Assembly: GCF_900141825.1 (NCBI RefSeq)
Contig: NZ_FQYQ01000001.1
Location: 248,001-312,000 of the forward strand
Length of the DNA: 64,000 nucleotides
From: Pseudobutyrivibrio xylanivorans DSM 14809
Lineage (GTDB): Bacteria > Bacillota > Clostridia > Lachnospirales > Lachnospiraceae
Direction of reading: 5' to 3'
Within the stretch, counting starts at the first letter, position 1. Every line of letters begins with the position of its first letter. The position numbers and the translations under genes were made by a program. Below the pieces are notes generated by a model, which ran no database searches, was not told where the DNA came from, and was given only the letters and a program-made list of their open reading frames with translations. Of the stretch, positions 36,708 to 45,880 are shown one piece after another.

Positions 36708-37601
36708 ATGAAGAACAATTTAGTAAAGAAATTAACAGCAGCAACATTAGCAACAGGCCTTTTAGCAGCTTCACTAACAGGATGCGGTTCTAGTGCAGCG
36801 ACAAGTGAGGTGGCTGGGACAGAAGAGAAGACAGTAGAGGCTTCTTCAAATGCAGGATATAGAACACTTGATGAAATCAAGGAAAGCGGAACAATCAACA
36901 TCGGTGTATTCTCAGACAAGAGCCCATTCGGATATGTAGATGAGAATGGTGAGTATGCAGGTTATGATGTTTATTTTGCAGAGCGTATTGGAAAGGACCT
37001 TGGCGTTGATATCAATTACGTATCTACAGAGGCAGCTAACAGAATCGAATACTTACAGACAGGAAAGGTTGATATAATCCTTGCAAACTTCACAGTTACA
37101 GAGGAGCGCGCACAGGAGGTTGATTTTGCTCTTCCATACATGAATGTAGCTCTCGGTGTTGTTTCACCTGAGTCAGCAGTAGTAGAAAGTCTTGATGACA
37201 TTGGTGCAGATGATGAGATTATCGTCATTTCTGGTACAACAGCAGAGACATATCTTACAAAGAATTATCCAGACATAAAGCTTCAGAAGTATGATGCTTA
37301 TGCAGAGGCTAAGACAGCATTCGAAAATGGCAATGGCGTAGCATGGGCAAATGATAACACAGAGGTTATTGCTTTCTCATTAGAGAATGAAGGTTATACA
37401 GTAGGTATTCCATCTCTTGGTGATCAGGATACAATCGCTCCAGCTGTAACAAAGGGAAATGAGACACTTCTCAAGTGGCTCAACGATGAAATCGAGACAA
37501 TCGGTGCAGAGAATTTCTTCCATGCAGATTATGAGGCAACACTTCTTGATACATATGGAGCAGAGTACGAGGATACATTAGTTCTCGAGGGTGGCAAGTA
37601 A
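36708..37601 (+). CDS. Amino-acid (cystine-type) ABC transporter substrate-binding lipoprotein
   Basis: A 297-residue lipoprotein (lipobox SLTGC) with a family 3 solute-binding domain: YRTLDEIKESGTINIGVFSDKSPFGYVDENGEYAGYDVYFAERIGKDLG near residues 48-96, then VDIILANFTVTEERAQEVDFALPYM. The upstream Rrf2-type operator and the divergent Rrf2 gene suggest cystine or another sulfur amino acid as ligand, as with TcyA/TcyJ systems. Specificity is not provable from sequence. Two permeases and an ATPase follow directly. Confidence 0.88.
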   Translation: MKNNLVKKLTAATLATGLLAASLTGCGSSAATSEVAGTEEKTVEASSNAGYRTLDEIKESGTINIGVFSDKSPFGYVDENGEYAGYDVYFAERIGKDLGVDINYVSTEAANRIEYLQTGKVDIILANFTVTEERAQEVDFALPYMNVALGVVSPESAVVESLDDIGADDEIIVISGTTAETYLTKNYPDIKLQKYDAYAEAKTAFENGNGVAWANDNTEVIAFSLENEGYTVGIPSLGDQDTIAPAVTKGNETLLKWLNDEIETIGAENFFHADYEATLLDTYGAEYEDTLVLEGGK

Positions 37602-37643
37602 CAAATCGTATATACGATATGAAAGGAACATTAACCTAAAGTA

Positions 37644-38303
37644 ATGGATAAGGATATTCTTATTGAATACCTTCCACTATATAAGGATGCACTATTTCTT
37701 ACACTTAAGATTGGATGGCAGGGCATTTTATTGGCCTTTGTAATAGGCCTTGTAGGCTCTGCCATATTCCATTTTAAAGTGCCAGTGCTGAAGACAATAG
37801 TGGGAGTATATATTGAACTATTTAGAAATACACCGCTTTTGGTGCAATTATTTTTTATTTATTTTGCATTGCCAAAGGTGGGAATACAAATTACAGCTGA
37901 GCTTTGCGGTGTACTTGGCTTAGGACTGCTTGGCGGAGCGTACATGATTGAAACCTTTAGAAGTGGTTTGGAGGCTATTCCTGTGATTCAGACAGAGAGT
38001 GCCCTTAGTCTTGGAATGAATGATTTACAAACACTATGGCACGTTATTTTGCCACAGGCTATTTCTATAAGCGTGCCAGGACTTTTGGCAAACGTGATAT
38101 TCCTTCTAAAGGAAACATCCGTATTTTCAACAATAAGTCTTATGGACTTGATGTTTACTGCCAAGGATTTAATTGGAATGTATGCAAAGACAATAGAATG
38201 CTTATTTCTTTTGGTTGTGTTCTATCTGATAATGCTTCTTCCTGTTTCTATCATCGGAGCAATTGTAGAAAGGAGGTTGCGTTATGGACAGTTTGGGGAT
38301 TGA
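37644..38303 (+). CDS. Amino-acid ABC transporter permease, first subunit
   Basis: A 219-residue HisM-type permease with five membrane segments: LFRNTPLLVQLFFIYFALP near residues 59-77 and the docking loop ESALSLGMNDLQTLWHVILPQAI (about 119-141). It pairs with the next gene as a heterodimer. It ends 20 bases inside the second permease, indicating translational coupling. Confidence 0.92.
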   Translation: MDKDILIEYLPLYKDALFLTLKIGWQGILLAFVIGLVGSAIFHFKVPVLKTIVGVYIELFRNTPLLVQLFFIYFALPKVGIQITAELCGVLGLGLLGGAYMIETFRSGLEAIPVIQTESALSLGMNDLQTLWHVILPQAISISVPGLLANVIFLLKETSVFSTISLMDLMFTAKDLIGMYAKTIECLFLLVVFYLIMLLPVSIIGAIVERRLRYGQFGD

Positions 38304-38958
38304 TGTTTTATTTAAAGGAACCAACTTTCTTAGACTTTTGCAAGGATTATGGGTTTCAATTGAAATCAGCTTGATTTCGGTGGCTCTTAGCATAGTTTTA
38401 GGATTGTTAATAGGAATTTTAATGACTGTGGATAACAAGCCATTGAAAGCGATTTTAAAGGTATATCTGGAGACAGTCAGAATAATGCCTCAGATGGTTT
38501 TATTATTCATAGTGTATTTTGGAACCACAAGAGTTTTTGGATGGGACATGTCCGCGGAATCCTCTGCAATATTCGTATTTACGTTTTGGGGAACAGCTGA
38601 AATGGGAGATCTTGTCAGAGGCTCCATAAAGAGTGTTCCAAAGATTCAGTTTGAATCTGCTTTTGCTCTTGGAATGGATAAGATACAGACCTATTTATAT
38701 ATTATTCTTCCCCAAACAATACGAAGACTTATTCCACTTTCGATAAATCTGATTACAAGAATGATTAAGACTACATCACTTGTTATGATGATTGGAATTG
38801 TGGAAGTGTTGAAGGTGGGACAACAGATTATTGAGGCAAACAGAAAGGTTTCGCCTAATGCGGCATTTGGAGTTTTTGCGGTGGTGTTTTTACTATATTT
38901 TATAGTGTGCTGGCCTATTAGCAGGCTTGCTACTTATTTGGAAAAAAGGTGGGCATAA
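38284..38958 (+). CDS. Amino-acid ABC transporter permease, second subunit
   Basis: A 224-residue HisQ/HisM-type permease: TVRIMPQMVLLFIVYFGTTRVFGWDM near residues 60-85, and docking loop FESAFALGMDKIQTYLYIILPQTIRRLIP at about 120-148. The first motif, RIMPQM, departs from the usual RgtPl. It overlaps the first permease by 20 bases and the ATPase start by one (TAATG). The pair likely forms one polar amino-acid channel. Confidence 0.92.
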   Translation: MDSLGIDVLFKGTNFLRLLQGLWVSIEISLISVALSIVLGLLIGILMTVDNKPLKAILKVYLETVRIMPQMVLLFIVYFGTTRVFGWDMSAESSAIFVFTFWGTAEMGDLVRGSIKSVPKIQFESAFALGMDKIQTYLYIILPQTIRRLIPLSINLITRMIKTTSLVMMIGIVEVLKVGQQIIEANRKVSPNAAFGVFAVVFLLYFIVCWPISRLATYLEKRWA

Positions 38959-39698
38959 TGAGCGAATTATTAAAGGTTACACATCTACATAAGGAATTTG
39001 GAACAAACGTAGTTTTAAAGGATATCAATTTATCAGTTAAAAAGGGCGAGGTAGTTGTAATTATTGGCCCATCAGGATGTGGTAAGAGTACATTTCTTCG
39101 CTGTTTAAATGGATTAGAGGATATACAGGGAGGCGTTATCACTGTAGATGGTCTGCCAGTGGAGGCAGGAAAGCGTGATATCACAAAGCTTCGTCAGAAG
39201 ATAGGAATGGTTTTCCAATCCTATGAGCTGTTTCCACATATGACAGTTTTGGAAAATATTATTTTAGCACCAACAAAGGTGCAGAAGCGCCAAAAGGATG
39301 AGGCTGTAAGAGAAGCCCTTGAGCTTTTGGATAAGGTAGGACTTTCTGATAAGAAGGATTACTATCCACGTCAGCTTTCAGGTGGTCAAAAGCAGAGAGT
39401 AGCTATTGTAAGGGCACTTCTCATGCATCCGGAGGTGATTCTTTTTGATGAGGTTACAGCAGCTCTTGATCCAGAGATGGTTCATGAGGTATTAGAAACT
39501 ATGATTGCACTTGCAAAAGGTGGCTCGACTATGCTTATAGTTACCCATGAAATGGCCTTTGCAAAGGCTGTTGCTGACAGAATTGTTTTTTTAGATAAGG
39601 GTGATATTGTGGAAGAAACAGAGGATGTGGCTGGCTTCTTCAATGAGCCTGAAACAGACAGAGCAAAAAAATTTTTAAAAACATTTTCATACGAATAA
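38958..39698 (+). CDS. Amino-acid ABC transporter ATPase
   Basis: A 246-residue ATPase of the GlnQ/HisP type: Walker A GPSGCGKST near residue 36, VFQSYELFPHMTV, signature LSGGQKQRVAIVRALLMHP, Walker B VILFDEVTAALDPE and switch LIVTHEMAFAKAVADR. Asp-Glu is followed by Val rather than the usual Pro-Thr. It energises the import system of the two preceding permeases. ATG 38958 is chosen; GTG 38949 would overlap the permease further. The operon ends at the 575-bp palindrome. Confidence 0.93.
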   Translation: MSELLKVTHLHKEFGTNVVLKDINLSVKKGEVVVIIGPSGCGKSTFLRCLNGLEDIQGGVITVDGLPVEAGKRDITKLRQKIGMVFQSYELFPHMTVLENIILAPTKVQKRQKDEAVREALELLDKVGLSDKKDYYPRQLSGGQKQRVAIVRALLMHPEVILFDEVTAALDPEMVHEVLETMIALAKGGSTMLIVTHEMAFAKAVADRIVFLDKGDIVEETEDVAGFFNEPETDRAKKFLKTFSYE

Positions 39699-39703
39699 TA
39701 TTC

Positions 39704-40278
39704 AAGCCTTCCTCACCCCAGCAGGCCCCTGCCCCACCGTGGTTTTGGAAAACAATTTCGCGAATATTATAGTTTTTCAACATGCAAGAATTTGAGCATC
39801 AGCATGTGTCTTGTTGCGGGATGAACCGTTTTTCAAAAATGTATGACTGAAGCGGACACATTGAAATAACAAATATATTTTAAAAATATTTGCAGATACT
39901 TGGGTTCATATTACATTCACTAAGAAAAATAACAAAAGCAGGTTTTGTATGTATAGTCACCGTGGCACATTCAACGTCGTGTTTCAAGTGACCACTGCTG
40001 CCGCCGTCCTAGCGGCAGCTGCCTATACATAGCAAAACCTGCTTTTTATTTTTCTAAGCTCATTCCAAAATCACCCAAGTATTCTGCAATATTCTTTAAA
40101 ATATATCTTCTTAAGTATAAGAGTGTCCGCATTCAGACAAACATTTTTGAAAACTGTACAGACCTGCAAAAGACACATGCTAATAAAGATGCGAAAACTT
40201 GCATGTATGAAAAACATAATATTCTTGCGATGTTTTCCAAAACCACGGTGGGGCAGGGACCTGCTGGGGGGAAGGCTT
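39704..40278. repeat. 575-bp imperfect palindrome between convergent genes
   Basis: The ends match inversely (AAGCCTTCC at 39704-39712, GGAAGGCTT at 40270-40278), and the similarity continues along both ~285-nt arms: CCCCACCGTGGTTTTGGAAAAC on the left recurs inverted before 40260, GCATGTGTCTT recurs inverted near 40170, CAAAAATGT near 40145, and AGCAGGTTTTG (39937-39947) with CAAAACCTGCT (40033-40043). The centre holds two further hairpins (TCAC...GTGA, GCTGCCGC...GCGGCAGC). No protein is encoded. Whether it is a mobile MITE-like element, a large structured RNA or a bidirectional terminator region is open. Confidence 0.75.
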
Positions 40279-40282
40279 AATT

Positions 40283-40933
40283 TTATTTATTAATTCTGTG
40301 GAGATAATCACGCTCTAGAACAATAAGTAATTCGTTATCTGCATCAAGTGGTTCTGTTGGATCAAGAATTTTCCAATGACCAGTTTCATGATTCATATAT
40401 GCGATAACATTGATTTTGTAATTTTTACGAAGGTTAAGCTCTACCATATTTTTTCCAACCCATTTTGGAAGAGGAAGCATTTCAACCATACAAAGGTTTT
40501 CATCAACCTTGAAGTAGTCTAAGAATGTATCTGAGGCAAGGATTCTTGCTGACTGTTCTCCGCCGTACTCCTCAGGAACGATAACCTTGTCGGCACCAAT
40601 CTTTTTAAGGATGGAGGTCATTCTGTCTGAAGAGCTTTTCGCTACGATAAGAGGTACCTTTAATTCCTTTGCAACGGCTACAGACATGATGCTGGCTGAA
40701 AGATTACCTGCCATGGCAACAGCCACGATATCCATATTTTTAAGGCCAAGCATCTCCACCTCGTCCTCATTGGTAAGGTCTGCACACACAGAAGCTGTGC
40801 AATAACCATCCATATCCTTAAGCTTATCTGGGTCGTTGTCTACAACCAAAACATCAGCACCCATTTCATACATGCTTTTTGCAAGACTGATGCCATATTT
40901 TCCTAATCCTAAAACTGCTATTGTCTTTTTCAT
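40283..40933 (-). CDS. ktrA: Potassium uptake regulatory subunit KtrA/TrkA
   Basis: A 216-residue RCK protein: Rossmann N-terminus TIAVLGLGKYGISLAKSMYEMGADVLVVDNDPDK and a C-terminal RCK_C domain from about residue 130 (EMLPLPKWVGKNMVELNLRKNY). It binds nucleotide and gates the membrane subunit KtrB, located immediately upstream on the same strand. Length is that of KtrA (about 220), not of two-domain TrkA. The gene ends against the long palindrome. Confidence 0.92.
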   Translation of the reverse strand: MKKTIAVLGLGKYGISLAKSMYEMGADVLVVDNDPDKLKDMDGYCTASVCADLTNEDEVEMLGLKNMDIVAVAMAGNLSASIMSVAVAKELKVPLIVAKSSSDRMTSILKKIGADKVIVPEEYGGEQSARILASDTFLDYFKVDENLCMVEMLPLPKWVGKNMVELNLRKNYKINVIAYMNHETGHWKILDPTEPLDADNELLIVLERDYLHRINK

Positions 40934-40943
40934 TTTTATCTCC

Positions 40944-42308
40944 TTATCCTACGAAGAAATCCCCTTCGGTGTATCTGCATTTACTTTTATGATGTCCTCT
41001 TCCTGCAAAGAAAATTGCAAGGGAAATTGGACCGATTCTTCCTAAGTACATGGCTATGATAATTATGATTCTGCCAACTGTGTTTAACTGAGAGGTAAGA
41101 CCTCTGGATAAACCAACGGTGGCAGATGCACTTATTACCTCATATAATCCGTCTTCGATGTTGATTGGATTTGTGACTATAAGGGCAAGTGTCAGTACGA
41201 TGATTGTAAAGGTGGCTACAGAAACAATGACTGTTGCCTTTCTCATGCTTTCCTCTGTGATACGCTTGTTGAAGACGATGCTTTGGTCGTCATCATGGAT
41301 ATATGAAATAACGTTTAACAAAGCAAGGAAGATGGTGACTGTTTTAACACCACCAGCAGTACCGATTGGAGAACCACCTACAAACATAAGCATGTAACAC
41401 ATTACGCAGGAGAAGTCTGACATATTTTCCTGTGGGAAAGAGCAGAAGCCTGCGGTTCTTAGCGTGATGGATTCAAAAAAACTGTTCATTATCTTATCGA
41501 AGAGATTAAAATCTCCGATTGTTCCGGAATTATTGTATTCAGCGAAAAAGAAGAATAGTGCTCCGGAGATAATGAGGGCAAGTGTTACAGTAATAACCAG
41601 CTTTGTGTGCTCGTTAAAGCGCTTGAAAATCTGGACAGGTGTGAAGCCCTTTCGAATGCCTTTTTTTATTTTCTCAGACATATCAAACCATACTACATAA
41701 CCTAAACCACCCATGATTATTAAAATCATTGTGGTACACATTACCAAAGGATTAGATTTGTAATCCATAAGGCTGTTGTTGCCAATGATATCGATTCCTG
41801 CATTACAGAAGGCTGATATAGAATGGAAGATTGAAAACCAGATTCCCTTTGTAACGCCAAATTCAGGAATAAAAACAATGGAGTACAGAATGGCTCCAAC
41901 GGCCTCGACTTTTAATACATCCTTTGAAATACGGATTAATATTTTAAGTATTCCTACATCAGTATTAAGATTAAGGGAATCCTGAAGCATTTTTCTGTCA
42001 CCCAGTGAAAATTTCTTTTGTGTGATAAGCATTATCATAGAAATAAAGGTAATGATTCCCAGACCGCCAATTTGAATCAAAATCAGAATTATTATCTGCC
42101 CGAATATACTGAAGTAGCTGAAGGTATCCACAACCACAAGACCTGTTACGCAGGTAGATGTGGTGGAGGTGAACAATGCTACAAGGGGATTAGTCCAATG
42201 ACCTGATGCTGATGAAATAGGAAGCATTAAAATAAGCCCTCCCATTACGATGGCAATGAGAAAGCTTAACGGTATCAATTGGACTGATGAAATTTGTTTC
42301 TTTTTCAT
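40944..42308 (-). CDS. ktrB: Potassium uptake membrane subunit KtrB/TrkH
   Basis: A 454-residue Trk/Ktr transporter with four repeated membrane-pore-membrane units. Selectivity-loop sequences include TSTTCVTGLVVVDTFS, FHSISAFCNAGIDI, TLRTAGFCSF and SASATVGLSRGLTS. It moves K+ under control of KtrA. The start is ATG 42308 with GGAG 5 nt upstream; the TTG at 42362 would add 18 residues upstream of the RBS. The ktrA gene follows after 10 bases. Confidence 0.92.
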   Translation of the reverse strand: MKKKQISSVQLIPLSFLIAIVMGGLILMLPISSASGHWTNPLVALFTSTTSTCVTGLVVVDTFSYFSIFGQIIILILIQIGGLGIITFISMIMLITQKKFSLGDRKMLQDSLNLNTDVGILKILIRISKDVLKVEAVGAILYSIVFIPEFGVTKGIWFSIFHSISAFCNAGIDIIGNNSLMDYKSNPLVMCTTMILIIMGGLGYVVWFDMSEKIKKGIRKGFTPVQIFKRFNEHTKLVITVTLALIISGALFFFFAEYNNSGTIGDFNLFDKIMNSFFESITLRTAGFCSFPQENMSDFSCVMCYMLMFVGGSPIGTAGGVKTVTIFLALLNVISYIHDDDQSIVFNKRITEESMRKATVIVSVATFTIIVLTLALIVTNPINIEDGLYEVISASATVGLSRGLTSQLNTVGRIIIIIAMYLGRIGPISLAIFFAGRGHHKSKCRYTEGDFFVG

Positions 42309-42371
42309 AAATTCTCCAAGTGGTATCTTACCAAGTAAATATTGTGCTTTCGTTAGCACCACTAAGAAGAA

Positions 42372-42400
42372 ATAGTATTACAAGACGATTGTAAAGTAAA
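42372..42400 (-). promoter_or_regulatory. ktrBA promoter
   Basis: On the minus strand, TTTACT (42400-42395), 17 nt, TACTAT (42377-42372). I see no c-di-AMP riboswitch in the ~60-nt leader. Confidence 0.45.
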
Positions 42401-42475
42401 TGTATATTTACACTAAGTTAATATATTGGAAACTTCAATTCAATGGTGAAATTGTCTTTTGAGGTGCGAGTCTTT

Positions 42476-43276
42476 TTATATACATAAATTATGATTTTCA
42501 ATAGGAATGCGCTCAGCAGCTTGTTCGTATGCCTTATATAATAATTCAAGCTTGTCAGCGGTTATGTCTGGTTCGTAGCATACTTTGTATTTATCAGGGA
42601 TGAAATCCAGTAAAATTATGTTGGAAATAAGAATGTTTTCACTGGAAATTTTTTCCAAATCAGATGGTTGATTTACATAAAGTACGCTGTCGAAGGTGTT
42701 ATTGGTAAATTCCTTTTTTTCTGTATTGGCTGTTTCGAGCATTATATATTGATAAGGTGTGCCTTTAAATTTCTTTTCAGCGGCAGTCTTCAGTCGATCG
42801 AGATTTGTATTGATTTGGAAAAACAGCGAGTCGTTAATATAGCAGTCCAAAGCTAAAAGTGGTGCGAAGTTGCAATCGCCCAAAGCAGCAAATGTCTTTT
42901 TATCCAAATCATAGCAAATCAGGGCATCGGCCTGACCATAGTTTTCAAAACGTGATGGTGGAATTAAGAATACATCATAGTTTTTGTCACCCATAAATTC
43001 GGCAACAGATTTCATGACATGCATCTGGTCGGCAATCCTTAAGGATGATTGAGTCTCAGAGATAGCAAATCCTATCTGGCTTTTACGCTTTGATGCAAGT
43101 GCTTTTGCGGCCTGATTAGGAGAGTAATTTAGAAGATTGATTACCTGTAAAACCCTTTTTCTAGTTTCATCAGATATCTTTAAATCGGTTCTTCCGTTGA
43201 CCACATATGAAACTGTTGCTACTGATACACCAGCCTCTCTTGCAACGTCTTTTATGGTGACTTTTTTGCTTGCCAT
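42476..43276 (-). CDS. LacI-family regulator, short form
   Basis: A 266-residue protein with a clean LacI helix-turn-helix ([41 protein letters not shown], residues 6-46) and hinge ([15 protein letters not shown]). The effector domain is only about 205 residues, against about 270 in typical LacI proteins, and diverges strongly after [10 protein letters not shown]. It is divergent from a maltodextrin operon whose promoter region holds two matching palindromic operators, so it probably represses that operon and itself. The shortened effector domain may bind a different ligand or form different dimers. Confidence 0.88.
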   Translation of the reverse strand: MASKKVTIKDVAREAGVSVATVSYVVNGRTDLKISDETRKRVLQVINLLNYSPNQAAKALASKRKSQIGFAISETQSSLRIADQMHVMKSVAEFMGDKNYDVFLIPPSRFENYGQADALICYDLDKKTFAALGDCNFAPLLALDCYINDSLFFQINTNLDRLKTAAEKKFKGTPYQYIMLETANTEKKEFTNNTFDSVLYVNQPSDLEKISSENILISNIILLDFIPDKYKVCYEPDITADKLELLYKAYEQAAERIPIENHNLCI

Positions 43277-43306
43277 TTTTCTCCTCCGAAAATTTTATTT
43301 TCTCTA

Positions 43307-43412
43307 TTGACATCGAAAAATAAAAATTATACTATGAAGATAGTTTAAACGATTAAACAAGCTATATCAAGAGCTTGTTTATATTTTTAAAAATCAATTT
43401 AAACGGTTAAAT
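43307..43412 (+). promoter_or_regulatory. Maltodextrin operon promoter with two LacI operators
   Basis: TTGACA (43307-43312), 17 nt, TACTAT (43330-43335). GTTTAAACGATTAAAC (43343-43358) and ATTTAAACGGTTAAAT (43397-43412) are near-palindromic LacI-type operators. Between them AAACAAGCT (43355-43363) pairs with AGCTTGTTT (43372-43380), followed by ATATTTTT, possibly an attenuator. Confidence 0.78.
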
Positions 43413-43430
43413 GGATTGGAGGATTTTATT

Positions 43431-44225
43431 ATGAAAAGAAAAATTGCCCTTTATTTGCTATTAACCTGTGTCACTGTAAATGCGGTTACAATGACAGGTT
43501 GTGGAAGCAGTAAGGAAATGTCTACAACAGAAATTACTGCATCTACTCAGGTAGATAATAATGAGCACACTGTGACATTTTATGATTCGGATGGTTCTAC
43601 AGTGCTTAAGACTGAGACAGTAGGCCATAAGGAAAATGTGGAAAGCTACGTTCCAAAAAAAGATGGATATACATTTGTTGGTTGGTTTGCCACACCAAAG
43701 CTTACAAGAGAGTTTGATTTTGACAGAGCTATTACTGAGGATACTCCTTTGTATGCAGGTTTTGTCAGCTATACTGAGGACACCAGAGAGTTTTATATTG
43801 TAGGTTCTGGTACTTCGGATGTCTTAAGTGAATCAGACTGGGGAAAGGTTATTGGAGAATCCCAGAAGTTCACAAAAGAAGATGTGGAAAATGAAAACGT
43901 ATATACGATAACCCTTGAGCTTAACGAGGGAGACCAATTCCAGTTTGCTACAGATTCCAGCTGGTCAAATCAGAGAGGCTATGGTTATCTTGAGTCAGGA
44001 ATGTTTGATGGTACTACATATTTCAAGAATGCGGGAGGCTTGGGAGATACACCTGCTGAGAAGTCGAATATCGAGGTTGCTGTTGCAGGTACATATACCT
44101 TTGTACTTACAACTTATCCTGGTGAAGATGTGTACGACGAGGAAGATCCATACTATACAGAGGAAACAAGAGAGAATTTTAACTCAAACCCATATGACAA
44201 GATTACCTGGAATTTCGTAGAATAA
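43431..44225 (+). CDS. Surface lipoprotein with InlB-type repeat and putative glycan-binding domain
   Basis: A 264-residue lipoprotein (lipobox VTMTGC). Residues about 45-105 form one InlB/Flg_new-type repeat (HTVTFYDSDGSTVLKTETVG, then GYTFVGWFATPKLTREFDF). The remaining half, from TREFYIVGSG to the end, is beta-rich with aromatic residues (FATDSSWSNQRGYGYL, TYTFVLTTYPG). This resembles starch-binding domains of SusE/CBM-like proteins. As the first gene of the maltodextrin operon it probably binds alpha-glucan at the cell surface. The binding role is inference. ATG 43431 follows GGAGGA. Confidence 0.72.
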   Translation: MKRKIALYLLLTCVTVNAVTMTGCGSSKEMSTTEITASTQVDNNEHTVTFYDSDGSTVLKTETVGHKENVESYVPKKDGYTFVGWFATPKLTREFDFDRAITEDTPLYAGFVSYTEDTREFYIVGSGTSDVLSESDWGKVIGESQKFTKEDVENENVYTITLELNEGDQFQFATDSSWSNQRGYGYLESGMFDGTTYFKNAGGLGDTPAEKSNIEVAVAGTYTFVLTTYPGEDVYDEEDPYYTEETRENFNSNPYDKITWNFVE

Positions 44226-44236
44226 GGAGTTTTTAG

Positions 44237-45868
44237 ATGAATAAGCACGCACTGTTACATATACCAGAATCGAGATTTTGCTTTCCATTATCAAAGGAGG
44301 AGGTAGTCATCAGACTCAGAACTGCGCGAGAAGATGCAGAGGCTGGTCTGAAAGTAAAAATCATTTACGGCGTTAAATATGATTACCAAAAGGAAAGATT
44401 TACTGAAGAGGTTCCACTTAAGTATGAGGATGAGCTTTACGCATTTTATGAAGTGAAGCTTAATATTACCGATGTTCGATTGGTATATATTTTCCAGCTT
44501 GAAGAGAATGGAAAGAAGTATTACTTCAGTGAAGATGGCCTCACAAAGGACTACAATTATGAAGAATGCTTCTATAATTTCTTCCAGCTTCCATATATTA
44601 ATGAAAATGATGTTATGCCTATGGTGGACTGGATGCCAGGCACAGTGTTCTATCAGATATTTGTGGATAGATTCTGCATTGGAGATGAGAACAAGGACAT
44701 GTCCTACATTGATATGAAATGGGGAGATAAGCCTACTCCTAAGAATCATGCAGGTGGAGATTTGAAGGGTATTATCAAGCGCTTGGATTATATAAAAGAT
44801 TTAGGTATTTCAGGTATTTACCTCACACCTATATTTGAATCTGAATCAAATCATAAATATAACATTGTCGATTACAAGAAAATTGACCCACAGTTTGGTA
44901 CTACAGAGGATTTGGTAAAGCTTGTAGATGAGGCTCACAAGCGAGGAATTAAGATTGTTTTAGATGCAGTGTTTAATCACTGTAGCGATAAGATGGCTGA
45001 GTTCATGGATGTGGTAAAGAAGGGAAAGGACTCTGAGTTTTATGACTGGTTTATCGTAGATGGAGATAAGCTGGACATGAAAAAGAGAAATTTTGAATGC
45101 TTTGCACATTGTGAGTACATGCCTAAGCTTAATACAGCAAATGCAGGGGTACAGAAATTCTTGCTTGATATCGCTACTTATTGGATTGATGTGGCTGATA
45201 TTGATGGCTGGAGACTTGATGTGGCAGATGAGGTGTCCCATGATTTCTGGCGTATGTTTAGAAAGGCTGTTAAGGCTAAAAAGAGTGATGCGGTAATTAT
45301 CGGTGAAAACTGGCATGATGCATATCCTGCACTTATGGGAGAGCAGCAGGATAGCATTATGAATTACGCATATACGAAGGTGTGCCTTGATTATTTTGCA
45401 AAAGAAAGATGTGATGAGAAAAAGACAGTATGGCATCTGAATTCTATCTTAATGCGTAATATGGAGCAGGTAAATTATATGATGCTCAACCTCCTTGATA
45501 GCCATGATACATTACGTTTCTTTACCGAGATAGGAAAGGATAAGAAGAAGCTTGAGACTGCTTTAGCGCTTACCATGTTCTTCCCAGGCACACCTTGTAT
45601 GTACTATGGAACTGAAATTGCCATGGAAGGTGGATATGATCCTGATTGCAGACGTTGTTTTGACTGGGATAAGAGCCATTGGGATATGGATTTGATGAAC
45701 AAAGTCAAGGAACTGCTGGCATTGAAGAAGAATCCTGTTTTACAGTGGGGAGATGTTTCTATCAAAGATGTAGATGGAGCGATTAGGATTGTTAGAAGCT
45801 TCAATGGAAAGAAGGCTGTTTTGGCAATTACAAGTCCTACCGCATATACGATAGAGATGGATATATAG
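44237..45868 (+). CDS. GH13 alpha-glucosidic hydrolase (cyclomaltodextrinase/neopullulanase-like)
   Basis: A 543-residue GH13 enzyme with no signal peptide, so cytoplasmic. An N-terminal beta domain (about 1-125) precedes the barrel. The four conserved regions are visible: DAVFNHCSD (I), GWRLDVADEV with the nucleophile Asp (II), IIGENWHD with the acid/base Glu (III) and LLDSHDTLR (IV). MPGTVFYQIFVDRF fits the GH13_20 group acting on maltodextrins, cyclodextrins or pullulan fragments. It degrades sugars brought in by the ABC system encoded next. Exact product specificity is unresolved. Confidence 0.9.
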   Translation: MNKHALLHIPESRFCFPLSKEEVVIRLRTAREDAEAGLKVKIIYGVKYDYQKERFTEEVPLKYEDELYAFYEVKLNITDVRLVYIFQLEENGKKYYFSEDGLTKDYNYEECFYNFFQLPYINENDVMPMVDWMPGTVFYQIFVDRFCIGDENKDMSYIDMKWGDKPTPKNHAGGDLKGIIKRLDYIKDLGISGIYLTPIFESESNHKYNIVDYKKIDPQFGTTEDLVKLVDEAHKRGIKIVLDAVFNHCSDKMAEFMDVVKKGKDSEFYDWFIVDGDKLDMKKRNFECFAHCEYMPKLNTANAGVQKFLLDIATYWIDVADIDGWRLDVADEVSHDFWRMFRKAVKAKKSDAVIIGENWHDAYPALMGEQQDSIMNYAYTKVCLDYFAKERCDEKKTVWHLNSILMRNMEQVNYMMLNLLDSHDTLRFFTEIGKDKKKLETALALTMFFPGTPCMYYGTEIAMEGGYDPDCRRCFDWDKSHWDMDLMNKVKELLALKKNPVLQWGDVSIKDVDGAIRIVRSFNGKKAVLAITSPTAYTIEMDI

Positions 45869-45880
45869 GGGGAATAGAAA

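Noticed and set aside
39704-40278. Insertion sequence
   Set aside because: No transposase ORF in either strand and no visible target-site duplication.
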